A DNA stretch of 5,662 bases from positions 1 through 5,662 of the forward strand of contig JAKIYU010000179.1 in the NCBI GenBank assembly GCA_022708385.1, read 5' to 3'. The notes beneath the pieces were generated by a model. That model was not told the DNA's origin, ran no database searches, and saw only the letters and a list, made by a program, of their open reading frames with translations. This DNA comes from Bacteroidota bacterium (GTDB lineage Bacteria; Bacteroidota; Bacteroidia; Bacteroidales; PXBB01). Positions 5,506 to 5,662 of this stretch are shown one piece after another. The position numbers were made by a program, and so were the translations under genes. The stretch's first letter is position 1; the number at the start of each line of letters is the position of its first letter.

Positions 5506-5630
5506 AGGTACTGGAAAGAGCAATTAAGATACACGGTGATTATAAGCTGCGTATAATTGAAGGTAAGCCATTGCCAGATGATTGTATTTATAGTGATGGC
5601 GATTTACTTGCCATTTTATTTGGAGGTTGA
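5451..5630 (+). CDS. Overlapping small hypothetical protein, 59 aa
   Basis: This frame is open from the ATG at 5451 to the TGA at 5628-5630 and accounts for an otherwise empty 127-nt gap. The product (MSGRGEYYEGVDGTPERLEV, then a helix LERAIKIHGDYKLRIIEGKP, then DDCIYSDGDLLAILFGG) reads like a real folded protein with sensible codons. The start is the weak point: no SD precedes 5451 and it lies 55 nt inside the preceding gene. No other ATG and no early GTG or TTG is available in this frame, so initiation may depend on translation of the upstream gene. The end supplies the GGAGG SD of the next gene, which fits a tightly packed operon. No family is recognised. Confidence 0.6.
   Translation: MSGRGEYYEGVDGTPERLEVLERAIKIHGDYKLRIIEGKPLPDDCIYSDGDLLAILFGG
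5622..5626 (+). promoter_or_regulatory. Strong Shine-Dalgarno site for the last, partial gene
   Basis: GGAGG lies 6 nt before the ATG at 5633 and overlaps the last codons of the 59-aa ORF. It is the closest match to the consensus SD in the window and fixes the start of the truncated gene. Confidence 0.85.
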
Positions 5631-5632
5631 AA

Positions 5633-5662
5633 ATGAAAGCTGATGAATATAGGAAGTTATTG
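5633..5662 (+). CDS. Start of a further gene (partial, cut by the window end)
   Basis: Only ten codons are visible (MKADEYRKLL). The start is well supported by the GGAGG at 5622-5626 and by the 2-nt gap after the preceding stop. The short N-terminus resembles the beginning of some phage DUF1064-type proteins, but ten residues are far too few to assign a family. Confidence 0.7.
   Translation, partial: MKADEYRKLL

Noticed and set aside
5287..5630. Single gene of 72 plus 59 aa joined by programmed frameshift
   Set aside because: No slippery heptamer or stem is evident in the overlap, and both parts look like complete small proteins.
1..5662. CRISPR array, tRNA, rRNA, insertion sequence or rho-independent terminator
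   Set aside because: No regularly spaced repeats, cloverleaf, transposase motif or GC-rich hairpin followed by a T-run was seen; genes are too closely packed for terminators between them.

Overview
The window looks like part of a bacteriophage, prophage or related integrative element in a bacterial host. All eleven coding regions lie on the + strand and are packed almost without gaps: ATGA stop/start overlaps at 2612 and 5287, a 17-nt overlap at 4371, and Shine-Dalgarno (SD) sequences that often sit inside the preceding stop region. The content is replication enzymes, a solitary DNA methyltransferase and a string of tiny accessory proteins. There is no ribosomal, metabolic or tRNA gene. TGA is used as a normal stop codon. 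The host cannot be named from the sequence; G+C is moderate and varies along the window.

Left part (84-2953): an 843-aa primase/helicase fusion has a CHC2-type zinc finger, a Toprim domain, a DUF927 P-loop ATPase and a C-terminal domain. It is translationally coupled by a 4-nt overlap to a 113-aa VRR-NUC nuclease of the PD-(D/E)xK superfamily. The two make a familiar phage replication pair.

Middle part (2952-4387): a 52-aa hypothetical, a 255-aa beta-class DNA methyltransferase with an unusual run of six cysteines, a 49-aa hypothetical and a 111-aa hypothetical. Local G+C falls to about 30% in sampled stretches here, against 50-57% in parts of the primase gene, which suggests mosaic origin.

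Right part (4371-5662): a 257-aa DUF5131 (phage Gp37/Gp68) protein with a radical-SAM-like three-cysteine motif, a 47-aa cysteine-rich acidic mini-protein, a 72-aa phage hypothetical, a 59-aa ORF overlapping it by 55 nt, and the first ten codons of another gene behind a strong SD.

The most interesting structural signal is that translation-initiation regions are repeated. A 34-nt block matching at 30 positions covers the SD, start codon and first codons of both the 111-aa gene and the DUF5131 gene. A second pair (GAGGTAATA then ATGAAAAACAC) covers the starts of the 52-aa and 49-aa genes. Each pair brackets a complete gene or gene pair, so recombination between copies would add or remove a cassette while leaving the next gene with an intact start. 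No wholly new system can be demonstrated from this window alone. The DUF5131 protein and the repeat-bounded small genes are its least understood parts.
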